Assembly (NCBI GenBank): GCA_033060915.1
Contig: CM065378.1
Location: forward strand, 17,970,001-18,034,000
Length of the DNA: 64,000 nucleotides
Source of the DNA: Euryodendron excelsum
Lineage: Eukaryota; Streptophyta; Magnoliopsida; Ericales; Pentaphylacaceae
Reading direction: 5' to 3'
Part shown: positions 1 to 13,749 of the stretch, in pieces
Position numbering within the stretch: the first letter of the stretch is position 1
Layout of the letters: each line of letters opens with the position of its first letter
Translations under genes and position numbers: made by a program
Notes under the pieces: model-generated
Told to the model about the DNA's origin: nothing
What the model saw: the letters and a program-made list of their open reading frames with translations, nothing else
The model's database searches: none

Positions 1-2029
1 TGCTAGTCATAACCATAAATAGTTTTGTCAATAATCACTGGAATATTAGTTATAAATCATAAATGGGTAGAGGAATTCAAGGTATGTAGGGTGCAAATTG
101 TTTGTGAACGTGATAGCATTGATCAACCGTTATTGGGGATTTTTTCTTCTACAAAAATAAAAGAACTATGAAATTAAATCTGATGAATTTTCATCCAGCT
201 AACAATTACAGCACAATTGAAGGATCAGCATAAGATTTGATCAGTGTAGGATGTATGATAGCACACCACAAAACTTCATAGTTGGGGATCAAGATGAAGT
301 GTCGGGAGAAACACAAGAAAGAGTTTAAAACTTGCAAGACCCCGACATTGTTTCAACCCGTGACCATCCTTAAGCCTAGTGTGATTGACATAGAAGAGGT
401 CCCATATTCTGCCATGTTAAATCTTCAACAAGGGACAAGGCTCTTCTTCTTTTCTAAGTTTCTAACCCCAATGTACAAATGCTAATCTCTACTCTCACGC
501 CACCAATCTTTTCACCATGAAGATATAGGACATGATAGAGTGATGTTATATAATTTTTTAAGTAAAAAATAGTGAAATCAAACAGGTCATAAAATAGAGG
601 AAGCCATAAATAGACCCAAAACATTGAAACATTATACATCTATGCCTTCCATCCATTTATCCATTTAGTATGTAGATTTTTAAAATCTAAAGTAAGACCT
701 GGCTTCTTCTCCCAACACAATTCCCTTTCTCATCTTGCAAAACAGCAAGCTGAACCTCAAAACAGGTCAAGCGCATGAACATAATTCAAAATTTCAGAAT
801 AAAAGGGCATAAACAACACTTCTATTTTAAAGATATGAGCTTCTGCACAAACCTAAATCATTTTCACAAACCAAAGTGTCAATTTCAGAATAAATGGGCA
901 TAAACATCACTTCTACTTTTATTCTGCATATAAACAGTCAAGGTATAATCAAGTACAAAATATCATAAGAAAACAATAAAAGTTCCACATACTTCTTGGC
1001 TGCCTAGAAGCATGTTATGAGAAATTCAAATTAAATTACAGAAAAATAAGAAAATTTTCCGTTAAAACCTGCTGCAGGAAGGGCAAGGGCCCCAGAAATC
1101 CATCCTCTGGACACATTTCCAGAATCTGTCCTTCCATATGAAGCTAAAGAGGGCACCTTTCCTCTGACTGAAACTGCTGCAGCTGCAGCTGCAGCTCGAC
1201 CTTCTACAGTTGTAAACAACTCAGTGAGTAAATACATTCACACAGATATTCTGATATATACTTGTATTATCTGTGCAAAACGCATCTGTAGTTGATATAC
1301 ATGCATCAAATGTATTTATAGCACTTAATAGTTTACAGAAAGTCAGTTACATAGCAAAATATCCAAGAACAAAGTAAATGTATTTATAAAACATATAGTT
1401 TACAGAAAGTCAGTTACATAGCACAATACACAAGAACTATTGACATTAACAAATATCATGTTTGGAAAACCGTGAGCAGAACTGATGCAGAACCTGTTTA
1501 AATGGATGAGTGTCAACGTGAGAAAGGAAAGAATTCAGATGAATGCATTAATGACAAATTAGAGGTGCTGTTCTGGGGCTATCCAATGAACGATAAGATC
1601 TAACAAACATATATGAGAATCAGCCTGTAAAACACATGAATTAAATATGATTACAGACGATGACTACAACGATTTTGAGTTTTGACCTCCGAAACTACAA
1701 GCTCCAAAATTTTGAAAGAAAATTAATAAGATTATTAGTTAATATACGAAAAGTGCGATATAAATTGATCAAATGAAGATCCATTTCAAATCATAAGAAT
1801 AATAACTCACAGATCAACAACGACCATGGTCGAGAGAATGCAGAAAGGACTCAACAAATTAGCGAAATGCATAACCGTTCGCGCAAACTGAATGACGAAG
1901 AGTCAATAATGGATTGAAATGTGCGAGAGAATGGGAAATTTTACCAGCAAAAACATGAGAGCTCTGCTTTGAAGCAGAGAGCAGAGACCTCGCAGCTCGG
2001 GAAGCAGATCTGCATATCTGAGAGTTCAT
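1..2029 (-). CDS. Nucleoside diphosphate kinase, mitochondrial NDPK3/4 type (5' part only)
   Basis: Two coding exons are visible: exon 1 at 2029-1945 and exon 2 at 1203-1069, both with GT/AG borders and matching phase (85 nt, then 135 nt). They encode a protein starting MNSQICRSASRAARSLL, a Ser/Arg-rich mitochondrial presequence. Next comes an Ala-rich stretch and the segment SRGWISGALALPAA, the hydrophobic anchor-like region typical of plant NDPK3/NDPK4. In the family this leads into the catalytic domain, which transfers the gamma phosphate from NTPs to NDPs through a phospho-histidine in the mitochondrial intermembrane space. No catalytic exon can be found in 1-1068, so that stretch is intron 2 and the enzyme core lies beyond the left edge. 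The start is the first ATG of the presequence. Identity rests on N-terminal similarity only. Confidence 0.82.
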
Positions 2030-3252
2030 CTTAACAAGGTGGTGACGAAAACTCTTTGCTTTGTAGCCTTGGCTGTAGAGAGAGTGTGAGGACTGAGAAG
2101 TGAGGAGACGAGATGATAGCTAGCTTTTGTGGTGACCCAAATGGAAAGTTCAAACCCTAGCCTAACCGTTAAGGAGGGTGAAAATATCCGATTGGCCAGT
2201 CATCTGTAAACGGCGCCGTTTGTACCTCATTGGCTTCTGACAATCATTGGTTGTTTGGTTGGCGTGATAGTTGAGGTAAAGAGGAAAAGCAACGACAGAT
2301 GGAGATGAGAGGGAAAAAGAAATATTCTCACTTTTTTTATTCTGTTTCCAGGAAGTGAGGAGGAAGAAAGGATATTGCCTTCCCAAGAAAATTAACTCTT
2401 TTATCAGTTAACAAGAGAAAACCTTTCTCTTGTTCCTTAGGAAATAGACGAGAGAGAAAGGATTTTATGTTCCTACGAAAATCAATTCTTTTTTTTCCAT
2501 TTAGCAGCTGAAATAAGAACGGAAAAAGTCAAATTTAATGGTTTAACCACCGATAAACATATTTTCCCGTCTTTTTCTTCAATTTTCTTTCTTCTTTAGC
2601 TGTCATGGTAATCAAACAATGGAAAATAGTTCATTTTCAGTGTCTTTTCATTTCCCCTGCTAAACTCTGCAGCCAAGCATGGCTTCAAAGGGTGGCTTAG
2701 AGGAAGCTTCCCCCTCGAAGATTTTGTCCATACGACGTAAAGCAGACAGTGGGACCCATTTCCTATGAAGTGGCCACTTTACATTTATATCCTAATTTAA
2801 CGAATTGTCGTTGGAGGAAGTGTTGCACTTGCACGTGAAAAACGAGAAATGATTTTTTTGTTTTATTGTTCGGATTACTTATGACCTGAGTTATTTAAAT
2901 AATTTATGATTTTGACTTTTATTCTTTTATTCTCATCAGCTAAGCTAAATGAGAAGTTCATAAAACATGACCCTCAACCTTCCCGAATTGAAGCAAAAAT
3001 AGGGTGATCTATTGATATTACAACACCACTTTACCCAGAGAACATGTCTAGTTCCTCCGCAAGCATTGCAGTGAGATTACAAGGATACAAGCAAACAAAA
3101 ACCTGTCACAAATTCAACTCGTTGAACAAGCAAATTTGGACGGAAAACACAAATAATGATGGTGTTCATGAATTGTGAATTTGAATTGGTGATCATATGA
3201 TTGGGTTGTTATAGCTGTTGCAGGCAATGTTGCAAGCTTGCAGCCATGATTA

Positions 3253-3312
<60 letters not shown>

Positions 3313-3761
3313 GCAATCAAACATACATCTTTATCTCCTTTAATTTCATAAAAAATCAATGCCTTATCAAGAACACACACAAAATTGAAGCTCTAGCAAT
3401 ACAGGCCTGATCAAACAGCAAACGTCTCCAAATAATCGATCTATGAATACAGTATTTTCCATTAATTATATTGTTCACCTTGCAAGAGATTGGATGTGAA
3501 TTTACTGCACAAAACTTGACATGGTTTAGGTGAGGCCAATTCAGATGTCAAACAAATAGAGGGTTGGTGGCAACTTCTAAACATGAATTTGACTGAAATC
3601 AGTAGATACAACATTGCATTATTCCACCAGCATGTCATGTACAGAACATAATGAATAAATTTCGTGAAAAATCACTGCTAAGTTACATATCAGCTAATCC
3701 AAGGTGTTACTGTACATATTGTAACTATTTACAACTTAATGCCGCGGACGCATAACTGATG
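2030..3761. other. Spacer between NDPK start and PH-gene 3' end
   Basis: This contains the NDPK 5' leader and promoter (about 2030-2160) and the PH-gene 3' trailer (roughly 3590-3761). Apart from the GA microsatellite listed separately I see no coding signal. Confidence 0.6.
3257..3309. repeat. (AG)n microsatellite
   Basis: An uninterrupted dinucleotide AG run of about 26 units lies between the PH gene and NDPK. The short reading frames on both strands here are simple-repeat artefacts. It is probably length-polymorphic. Confidence 0.97.
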
Positions 3762-6700
3762 TCACTTCTTTCTTGAATCAATCAGAGCTGATCTATCAGG
3801 TCCTAACTTGCAGTCACCTTGTAATGTCATCAACCAACAATCCACCTGAGAGAGAAACAAAAAGGGTGTAGGACAAAAAAAAGCCCAAACTATGAATGTA
3901 AATGTTAGATAAAAAGTACAAAGTTCTATGTCTATTTTTTATTTTTTTTGGTTGGAAAATGCAAAGATTAATTAAAGAAATGAATATGAGAAAAATGAAT
4001 GTCTAAATCCCTACTAACTGTGGATTTCCATTTTTTTCTTGGGTGATCAGTTGTTTGGAAATGAAACATGGAATGAATTATGATGCTGCACCTTTCGTAC
4101 AACTTAAAAGTCATCATCCATCAGATTGGAGAATATCACTCCATCATGTAGTTTTATTAATTCATAAAACCAAGATTATTCTTAGGCCAGTTGCAATCAA
4201 CAAATAGTTAAAGCATGTCAGGTGACTAAGATCAGTACCCATCCCCCTGATCTCCCTGGAAAATAGGTAAACTTCTATTATAAACCTCATAAACAAGTGA
4301 CTGCAAGCTTCAAGTGAGGAGAACACATTGACAACAAAGGCAGAATCATTACTAAAACTTAGTCAAAATGTGCGCAATGATATAAATCGACATTCAATAT
4401 CTCCACTAAACTAGTTAGATGTCAAATTATTGGGCGTACCTGTACTTTGGAAACACTTGAGCACTCATATCGCAGCCCGTGACAAGTTAAGATGTAAAAG
4501 CAATATCGAGTTTCCTCGTCTTCTCGTGTAAAGCATGGGAGAGGACCTACTTCAGTGATATCAGATAGTAGGGTGGAGTCCTGAGGACTCAAATCTGCAA
4601 AATTTTTCTTTCAAGTTCATTAGCAAGCAATTTTTGTGCATTTCTTCCTGTAAATTTGCATAGAGGATTGTTTGGATACCCACTGATGAATTTCATTCAA
4701 TTTAAACTTCGACCTATAAATGCACACGAGATGCATTGGGAAAAACAAACAAATCTTGGTGATAATGCTACCAACTTAAGTGGCACCGGAGTCATAATAT
4801 TTAGCTTATGGTTTTTTAGTACAAAAAAGGTGTGGCAAGTTTGACTTATACAAGCAGGTCTGTCACCCTGTGCTTCCTTAAGATTGTAAACATACAACAA
4901 AATATGAGGTCAAGACCAGTCAATCAGAATATAATGTTTGGGATAGATTCCAGTACCGTTGACTGGAGAACAGAACAATAAGCTACCATGCTAAATTTAC
5001 TAAGGTCCACTAATTATCACAAGTATGCATCAGTGCAACAAATTACTCATTGATAGGAGCCAAACAATATCTACGAAATCCATTAAGACTTCACACATAA
5101 ATTGTAGACAAATGCCAGACATGCTTTCAAGCTAACGTTGCTAAAAAGGAAAATAGCACCCTCCCAATAGTCCAAATTTAGACTCAACAATTTATGCAAT
5201 CTAAATCATCACAATGAGGGTATTGAACCATATCTGGGGATGTTGGAAATAGCAAGCATCATGCCAGATGGCGTGTATAATTGTAACAAAACATTTAACT
5301 GGATACCAAATACACTTGCGGCCAAAAATTTCAATCAGCTACCTGTCGACAACAAATAATAGAAGATACACGGTCCATGAAGAACAACAAAGCGTGGAAG
5401 CCAGTCATCAACTTCAGTATCATCAATAGGAGGAGGCTCTCCAGGTAATGCTGCCCATCGCTATCAAAGAAAAGATATAGGAGATTATCAATGAGATAAG
5501 CAATGGGCACAAATAAAGCATTCCAAAAACAAATACAAAGTGTTAACAAGATGAAGATAGTACAGTCCGGATGTATAGATAGCCTGAGAGACGAGCAGAT
5601 CTCAAAATTTCATCAACATGTTCTAACCTGTATGGAACAAAAGGACCTCAATGTTAAAATACTATATCGAAAAACAAGTGTAGTTCTTTGCAGCAACCCC
5701 TCAAAACTCCCTGTTTTCTTGCATGTTAACCAACTTTGTTATTTGACCCTAAAAGATCATCTCATCCACTTAAATTCAGGCACAAAGTTTGCAGTCAGAT
5801 TTACTTGTGCACGTATTTATGACGTTTAAGCCTCAGAAAGAGAAAAGGCATAGACCTAGAAAATACAATTTATTGAAGCTTTTAAGGTCTGAATGACCAC
5901 GATAAAACCCAGTTCCACGTACTTCATATAACCTCTGCAAACAAGTATCAGGCCAGGAATAATCTTCTATTTTACCACAAGTCAAAAGTTTAAAATTCAA
6001 ACACAAGTGACACTAACTCCATCTTTTGTGTTGTGCTTAGAATTCATGTCAAGATTTATGTATGATGACCACCATGACGGGTAAACTAGTGTGCATTGAA
6101 AAAAAAAATATAAATAAAAGGCTAGAAAACATATTTATAGTGAAAGAAACACATCACAGTTCTAAAATCAAGCATCAAATCTCCTTACTGAGCTTTCAAA
6201 TAGGCTTCTCTTTCTTCTAAATCAGCAAGTCCTGATCGAAGGGATTTTACTTCTGCAGCTGTTAACACAACCTGCAAGTCACACACAGTGGTTGTCATGA
6301 AATATAAAAAATACGTTACCAGTACATGAGCAGCAAAAGACAATTCTATTCAACCTTTTCCTGTCCATCGGTGCCAGATCCCCATGGAAGCCCCCGTAGA
6401 CTAAAAAAGTTTAGCATGGATGCAGCACTTATTAATTTTCCTCGAGCCCACAAACAGCTACGGGACCTATGCTAATGCAGAACAAGGAAACCAAACTGAA
6501 ATCAATTTGAAGTATATTACAACTTTCCTTCTTCTTACTTGCAAGAAGAAATACCTCAAAGTGTTATCCGTTGTTGGATGTGAAATAGAGGAAGTTTTCA
6601 TTAGATGAGAGTCCACACCAGATGTTGAAACTTCAAAATGATCTGAGAAAACTTCTATTCCCTGCGGACCATCACCCATAAAGCTTACTTCCACTTTTGA

Positions 6701-9700
6701 TAACCTATAATCAGAATAAAATGAAATTAAAACTTGCAATAGATAATCCACCTTCAAATATCCTATAAAAGAATTCAGGTTTAGCATAGTGAGAAATTTA
6801 TTCCTCTGGTCACAATGTCATTTGCTACCAGTTAGAAACTTATAAGCTATCATACTTATTTTAAAAGTAAAAAAAAAGACGCATATAGGTATCTCTCCTT
6901 GGAAGGGATAATTTCCTTTATCACTGTCCAAGTTACAACAAAATTTCACTTTGATCCTTAATTTTTCGATTGTAACAATGTTCACCTCAAAGTTGTGCCC
7001 GAATTCAATGTCATCCCCTTGTCAATAAATGTCATTGAATTAGAAAGAAATCAGGTGCGTGACTGTCCCATGGCCTACCAAATAATTTATTAACCATTTT
7101 CCCCTCATTGGAATGACATACATCACACTCCAAGTTTCACCCAAATTTTACTTTGGTACCTAAAATTTTACTTCCAAATTTCACTTTTTTTCTCTAAGAA
7201 GGATTCACCACCTCATTTTCCAGTAACAAAACCCATAATCACCATATCCTCCATTCTCATTTTATAATAAACCGTCACCCACCACTTCCACCATCTCAAT
7301 CAATGAAACTCATCACTTAAACGATCGTATTTTCCCTTTCTAAAGAAAACTGACCTCCAACAAGCTTGGCAACTAGTTGAAACTTGCAGCATGACAAGGA
7401 GATGGAGTTAATGCATTGTTCACAGTAGCAAATGGAATGTGGTGACCTAAAGGAAACATCCAGGCATTTATTGTAAACAGAGAACTTTTATTTCAGTAAG
7501 ACTTGGAGCATTATATATCTAGTTTGATGGAGGGTAAAGTGATAGTAGTTGTCTGTCCCTATACAGTCCTCACATACCCAAAAGGGAAGTCCTAAATTTT
7601 ACAGGCTAAATATGCATTGCAAATGTATCCCAAACTATCTTGGTAGTACGTGTTAGTTTCAGATTACGACATCAAGGACAAATACAAGTTGACCTGAAAC
7701 AACAAATCTCCTCCTAACCTAAACTACTTGGGAGCAGCCCTGCAAATGTGACATTCATGCATTCATTATAAGCATTTAATTTAATTAAGCATGGATTAGC
7801 CTAATCAAGGTGCTTAATTAGCATGATTTAATGTTCATAATTTTCTTGCGTTTTCACTTGTAATTAAACTCGATTGATTAACTTAAGTGAAGATTAATTA
7901 GTATTAATCAAGTAATTAAGTTCACCTACTTAGACATAAAGGTGCTTAATAGTGTGTCTTGTGAGGGAGACACCTAGGTGTGTGCTTCACCAACAAGGTG
8001 TGTGCATGTGTGTGTACCATGTGTTGCATTACATACAAAGATGTATATATTTGTTTTGATTTGAATAAGAGATAGAAGAGAGAGAAGAGAGGAGCTTGTT
8101 AGAGATTGAGAAGTCTATTAGAAATCTGATTGCTTTGAAAGAAAGTGAAAGAAAAAGAGAGAGAAAAAGGAATAAAAGAAGAGAAGTTAGAGAAAGTGAC
8201 TTGTGCAATCCTTACACTTGGTAAGAAATGACATCTTATGTCTTATTTTTTTCATTTATGCATTAGAAATCTTCTTTAAACAATTTCATATTAATGATTT
8301 ATGCTTTAAATCCTACATTAGGAGAGAAAGAGGAATTTGAAATGATTTGGGGCTGAAATACACATGCTATAGTAATCACTGTCGCACTTTAGAAAACAAT
8401 CATAACTCTCTCTAAGAAGCTCCAAAACTTGCTCCATTTGATTCTTTAGAAACTAGACTCATATATCTTTCCATTGATATAAGGGCTTGTAACCTAGATC
8501 ATTGTAGATTGATTCAGATTTAAGTTTAAAGTTACCTTAAAATTGCTAACTGCAACTTTTATTTTCAGATTATTTGGCTCATATTTAAGTGGGTGTATCT
8601 CTTCACCCAAAGTCCATTTTAGACCTATGACCTATCAATTTAAAGCTCTCTAAGTCTATTTTTTAATGACACTATTTTCAATAACTGATTCTTGTTACTC
8701 TAACAAATATAAGGAAAAGAATACACATGTGTTAAGGTGTTCGCTGTCAGTAACCTACATTTTGGGTTTCTTATCATTGTAAGTGGATCCTTAGCTATTT
8801 TTAAACATGTTAATGAGATTAGGAGTTCTTTAACTTGGAATGAGTGAGTTTTGCATACACGTGCATTCCATGTGTATTGATGATAATGCATACGTGTGGA
8901 AAATGAACTTTGCATCATAATGCATAGATATGAGAATGTGAATTCATTATTCATTGCATCATGTGTTTTAACTTGTGTTAGGTCAAGAGAGTCCTTTGCC
9001 CACTTCCGCTCCGTCTAAGGATTAGCGAGAACTAGAGTTAGGCAGCAATTGGTGTAAGGTGAGAATATGAAATTATATGAACTGAAAACTTAACTATACT
9101 ATGAATATGAATCTTATGTTTTTTTAATGAAATGGAATGGTTTTATTACGAAAGTGATTTTATGAAATATTATAATTATTGGATCAAGTATGTTTTTTTA
9201 AATGCAATGATGGATTCATGCTATTATAGTCTTGTTGCCTAACTTCCGAGTTGCATAGGGAAGTGTGTTTGCCTTGCTTCTAGACTTAATAAGGGAGTAT
9301 ATACCTCACTTCCAGGCTTAGTAGAGGAGGATCCCTACCATTGGATAAATAATGAATGGCCCCTGACTCTGCCAACATCAATAGTTAAGCCGATAATCAG
9401 GATAACAATACTGTCATAACTTTGGTTGAAGGTTATCAACCCTTGGCTATATGGAATGAGTTTGTTGAACCCAAAATGGATGTTGATTACAGTTTGATTT
9501 CAAGACAATTATATTTCATTTATAGATCAAATTATATCTTATTATGGATGATTTCTATTAAAATGTTCTTTGAAAAAGTCATTTGAATTTAATCTTGATC
9601 CATAATTGTTTTACTTATTTTCTATTTATATAGTTCCAATATACTCACTAAGTGCGTGGTTAGCATACCCATTTTATAGGAACACGTTTAAGGTGTGCAG

Positions 9701-10835
9701 CAATAGAATTGGTCCACTGAGCAACAGGAATTTTAGAAAGGTGGAGTTTTATGAATAGTGCTCAATGTATATTATGTCATCTTGTAATGAGATGTTTAGT
9801 ACATTATTGTACATATGTTATGGGTTGTGGATTATGAGTTGATGTTTCAAAGTGTGATACGTTGATGTTTTGTAATTGAGATTAGTGATATCTTAACTAG
9901 TGTATTATAGTATCTTAATATCTAGTAGTATTTTGTCTTTTCATTTTATCTTTAATTAGATTATTTGTTTTGGTTATGTGTGGGAGTTAGCAGGTTTTTG
10001 TCACATACCATTTTAGGGGCAAGTTTAACCACCCGGGGTGGGGCGTGACAGCAAATACCTTGTTGACATTCTTCTCCATCTAAAACCTTTTCCACATTTT
10101 TTTTCTCCATAATAGATAACTTTTCCATATTATCTATGTCTGATTAGTTAAAATTTATTTAAAACTGAATCAAGTTAAGGTAACCATAAACAGGATGATC
10201 AAAGCAGCGTGAGAAATCAAACCTGAAACTATTGCTTCCTGTGTTTAAGAGTTTGACTAACCAGTAACCAACTAAAGATTAGAAAGGTCACAAGAAATTA
10301 AAAGTTTAAGACGAAAAAAACTCCTTAAATTGACAGTACAACCCCATGATTCTCCATTTCAATTTAAACAGGGGAATAGTAATTAAGCCTCACAATAAAA
10401 GAGGAAAAAAGGAACAGAAGCTTATTAGATTTGTTGAAAGGCACAAGCCCAAAAATTATCTTCTATTAGATCAATTGATATTCAAACACCCAGTTCTACA
10501 TGATCTTGTAGAAAGAGGGTTGGTGACACTTGTAGATATATTCCATTAAAAACGAACAAGATCCATTCATCTAACGCCACACTTCTAACATAAATCAATA
10601 AAATTTTAAGACATATCACATGTGAATTATAGTAGTAAGAACAAAACAAATACATATACAACATAAAACTTAGGTCTATATATCGGATTATGAATGGATA
10701 AATAAAAAGATAGGAGGAGAGAGAAAAGGGATCTCGCCTGTATGGAGACTTTGTTACAGAGACGGAGGAGGAGGGGGAGCTTTCATGGAGCTTCCTTTGT
10801 CTTCTCGGAAAGTCCTTTGACCCAATGGGAAGCAT
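3762..10835 (-). CDS. PH-domain protein, At4g23895-like
   Basis: Coding exons in transcript order: 10738-10835 (tentative), 6555-6704, 6355-6400, 6189-6271, 5564-5627, 5343-5460, 4440-4594, 3762-3845. Phases agree at every junction and give 265 aa. The middle exons carry a heptad-like segment (EVKSLRSGLADLEEREAYL), which I infer to be a short coiled coil. A plant pleckstrin-homology domain follows, spread over three exons: LSGYLYIR, then WLPRFVVLHGPCIFYYL, then YCFYILTCHGLRYEC, ending in a Trp-containing C-terminal helix (VDCWLMTLQGDC). PH domains bind phosphoinositides or proteins; this member's partner is unknown to me. Exons 2-8 are secure. Exon 1 needs a GC-AG intron of about 4 kb, and its frame is open further upstream to 10964, so the N-terminus is uncertain. 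It lies on the same strand just upstream of NDPK. Confidence 0.78.
6705..7746. other. Proximal part of the large PH-gene intron
   Basis: AT-rich, with no reading frame of interest. The segment at about 6890-7300 looks like a degraded dispersed repeat (many short stretches resembling CAAATTTCACTTTG on one strand), but I cannot define its ends. Confidence 0.35.
7747..10050. mobile_element. Solo LTR (about 2.3 kb), retrotransposon remnant
   Basis: The segment begins TGTGACATTC and ends GGGGCGTGACA, so it has the TG...CA ends of an LTR. It is flanked on both sides by the 5-bp direct repeat GCAAA (7742-7746 and 10051-10055). It contains no gag or pol reading frame and no internal duplication that would suggest two LTRs around a core. 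A single LTR left by recombination of a long-LTR element is therefore the simplest reading. The length suits long-LTR Ty3/gypsy groups, but the lineage is a guess. It sits inside the putative first intron of the PH-domain gene. Confidence 0.72.
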
Positions 10836-13200
10836 GATATGACTGGTAGGTATGTCGTGCTGTTTTATTCGGAGTAGTTTATGTAAGATGACCGATTTAA
10901 CCCCCGCGAGGGACACTGGCAGGGGGTAATTTTGACCACCAACACATATATCATGATGTCCCATCTAATAAAACCACTTAAGGCTTAACGGCTCGGTGAC
11001 AGTGTTAGTTTTCATATTTTTTGTTGGATGGTTGTGTTTTTATATATTTTTGTGATTTGGTGATGAATATTTGTAAGTTATCGTTGTACTTATTTTGGTA
11101 TTTTTTATTTTTTTTTCAAAATTTTTGTAAACAATTAAAACTGAAAAACATTAAACAATTATTATTTTTTAAAATTTTTAAAAAAATAAAATAAACAAAA
11201 AAACTTTATCAAACAAGACTTGAAAAATCTTATTCTCATAAAAAATTATACAAAAACTCCCATCACAATAATATGATAGTGAGCCAGTAATAATTTTATA
11301 ATTAAAAATTATATAATGTGTATTTTGTTATAAAGTGAAAAACTAACCTACATCATTATATTTAAAATTCTATATAAATTTTTTATTTATATAACATTAT
11401 CCAAAATCATAATACCACTTAGGTTTGATCTTCCCTATCGAAAAGACAAAGATTTGGGCCTTAGCCACGTATAATTCGACAGGTGGCAAATGGGTATTGG
11501 GGCATGCTCTACCTTTGATAACATTTTAATGCGTTGTTAGATTAATTGTAGCACTAATGCCGAAGTCGTGTCAAACAAAGCATGCTCACAATTAAGAACA
11601 ATACCAACCTACCGTCGTTTCAGCTGTTAAATATAGACTTTTAAACAGAAAAATTGTTTGAAAGTCTCTATTTGTCATAAACAGAAGGTGTCGATGTGAT
11701 TTACCTAAAGAATAATTAGGATAGAACCATTGAAAACAAGTAAAAGAATTTGGTGGTGCCGGTAAGTTTAATGGCTGGCTTCTTTATGGTATGGTATGTT
11801 AAAATGTTGATATGTAGGCCAATAAACAGGTGGAGTAATAAAATATATTCAATTTGACTTGTTTAAATGAATTGTAGTCAGGCCGAGCTAATTTTTTTAA
11901 TGCATGCAAATACATTGAGCTGAGCTCAAAAAATTTGCAATATCTTTGTAAATTTTCAAAAATGAATTCAAGTTTTACTTTATTTATTTAAAGAACCAAT
12001 TTCAAACAAGTTCTTAATGAATCAAACACTAATCAGATTTAAATAACTTGGTTTATTTGATGAACCTAAATATGCGATTATTTCTTCGGTTTGGTCAATT
12101 TTTATCTTTGACTTGCATATCTAAAAGGGAAGTTTCACTAGCAAAATAAATGACAGTGGATTTAGTTGGTAATGTTATTATTAAAGAGGGTGAAGCTGTC
12201 CAATCTCACCCGTCCTGTGCTTGGTCGCACCGACTGATCAGACAGCAATTAGCTCCAATTCCAAATTCAGATGAAGTTTGATCTAAACTACCTGCTGACG
12301 TGGATTCTACATGGATACCTAATCCTAGAATGAAAAAGTATTCTAAATAAGGCTACACGTATGTGTCTTTCACTATAATGTAAGCATATTCGGTAAAAAC
12401 CAACCGTTAATACCAACATTAGTGTAAAAAGTTTGCGATTGCCAATTTGCCAGCACAAAACCAGAGCTTATCATACCCGCATAATTCAAGAATATTCGCA
12501 TCCCATGTAGAGCCTTTTATCATTTAATATGAATCCTCGTCCAACAAAGCCGAAGGTGGACCACAATCCATCCTATTACGCGTTCGTACTCACAAATATC
12601 AATTAAATTTTTTTTAATTCTGTATGCATATTTTGTTTGTACAATATTACTTTAAAAATATATAACAATGATGGGTATACTGGTGGTGAATCCAAAGTCC
12701 ACCGACAAATTTTACATTAAAAAAAAAAGGTAAAGGGACTATAATAAAGAAGTACTGCAGCATTTCATATAATAACTGGAAAAGACAATGAAAGGAAACC
12801 AAATTTCCTTTTTTTCGCTTGGTTAGGTAAACGAAAAACAAAATAGAAGAAAATGAACAAGCATTCATTTAAAAAATTTATTTTTTGTTTGATTATTTAT
12901 GAGAGAGAAATATATATGCGTCGTTCCATTTTACTCATCCAAACTTGGCAGAACTTTCCGTACACCGAAAAAAAAAAGAAAAAAAAAACAAGAGTTGGCT
13001 GATGCAAGCAATGGGAAGAAATCAGAAGATGAACCAATATCTATTGTTTGATTATCAATCTTTAACCAAATTTTACTTGATAACTACAAGTTATAAAGCA
13101 CCCCCAACCAAAAAAGAACCCACACAGAAAGAAACAAAAATCAGTGAAAGAAGGAGAAAGACCTTTAAACTTAGTATGAGGAAGTTTGCCCCATTAATAT
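10836..13200. other. AT-rich spacer upstream of the PH gene
   Basis: This includes the likely PH-gene promoter and leader (about 10836-10980), followed by about 2.2 kb of AT-rich DNA with homopolymer runs. I see no gene, no clear repeat boundary and no RNA gene. Confidence 0.5.
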
Positions 13201-13749
13201 TCAGGCACACCCATAAACAAGTGGAACTATTGTTCAACTTGATTAAGTGGTGCCGGGGACACCCTGCTTTTCATCTACTTTCACACTCGAAAATTTTCAA
13301 AGGATTTGGTTTCTATTTAAAGAACATACCACGCTGTTGCAGATACCTCATACCAGGGAAGGACGTCATCTTTCAATCCCTCGAGGATATGACCTTAATC
13401 AGTATTTCCCATGGCCGCTGCAAACAATACTTCTTCTTTAGAAGGCACATCATCAAGTTTAACATTAAATAACAAAGAAAGAATATAGAAACAGAACCGT
13501 TTCAAAATAAATACCTGCAATGCTCTAGGGAAGAACCTCCACCAAAATGGGCAGCAAGTCTTTAGATCCCTAACCAGGAAGCCAAGGACCAACTCTCCCA
13601 TCTCGAAGAAAAAATCCACATAACACAGTTGGAAGAACAAAAAAAAAAATTCAATAATGAACTAAGATAAGGCAGCAAGCAACAAATGATAAGACGGCAT
13701 TATTTTGAATAAGAAAGGCATTTCAAAAACTTATAGAGAATAAATTGTC
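13201..13749 (-). other. Probable 3' trailer of the HIZ2-like gene
   Basis: This lies downstream of the stop codon on the minus strand. Short frames exist on both strands, but none has family-like content. A terminator or polyadenylation position cannot be fixed from sequence alone. Confidence 0.4.

Noticed and set aside
3114..3410. Overlapping frames rich in Ser-Leu or Glu-Arg
   Set aside because: Produced by the AG microsatellite in two frames.
10050..10350. 16-nt micro-exon for the PH gene near 10.2 kb
   Set aside because: It has AG and GT borders, but the phase does not fit the candidate first exon.
12945..13472. 175-codon plus-strand frame
   Set aside because: Lys-rich low-complexity start and no family-like content; it overlaps the HIZ2 3' trailer on the other strand.
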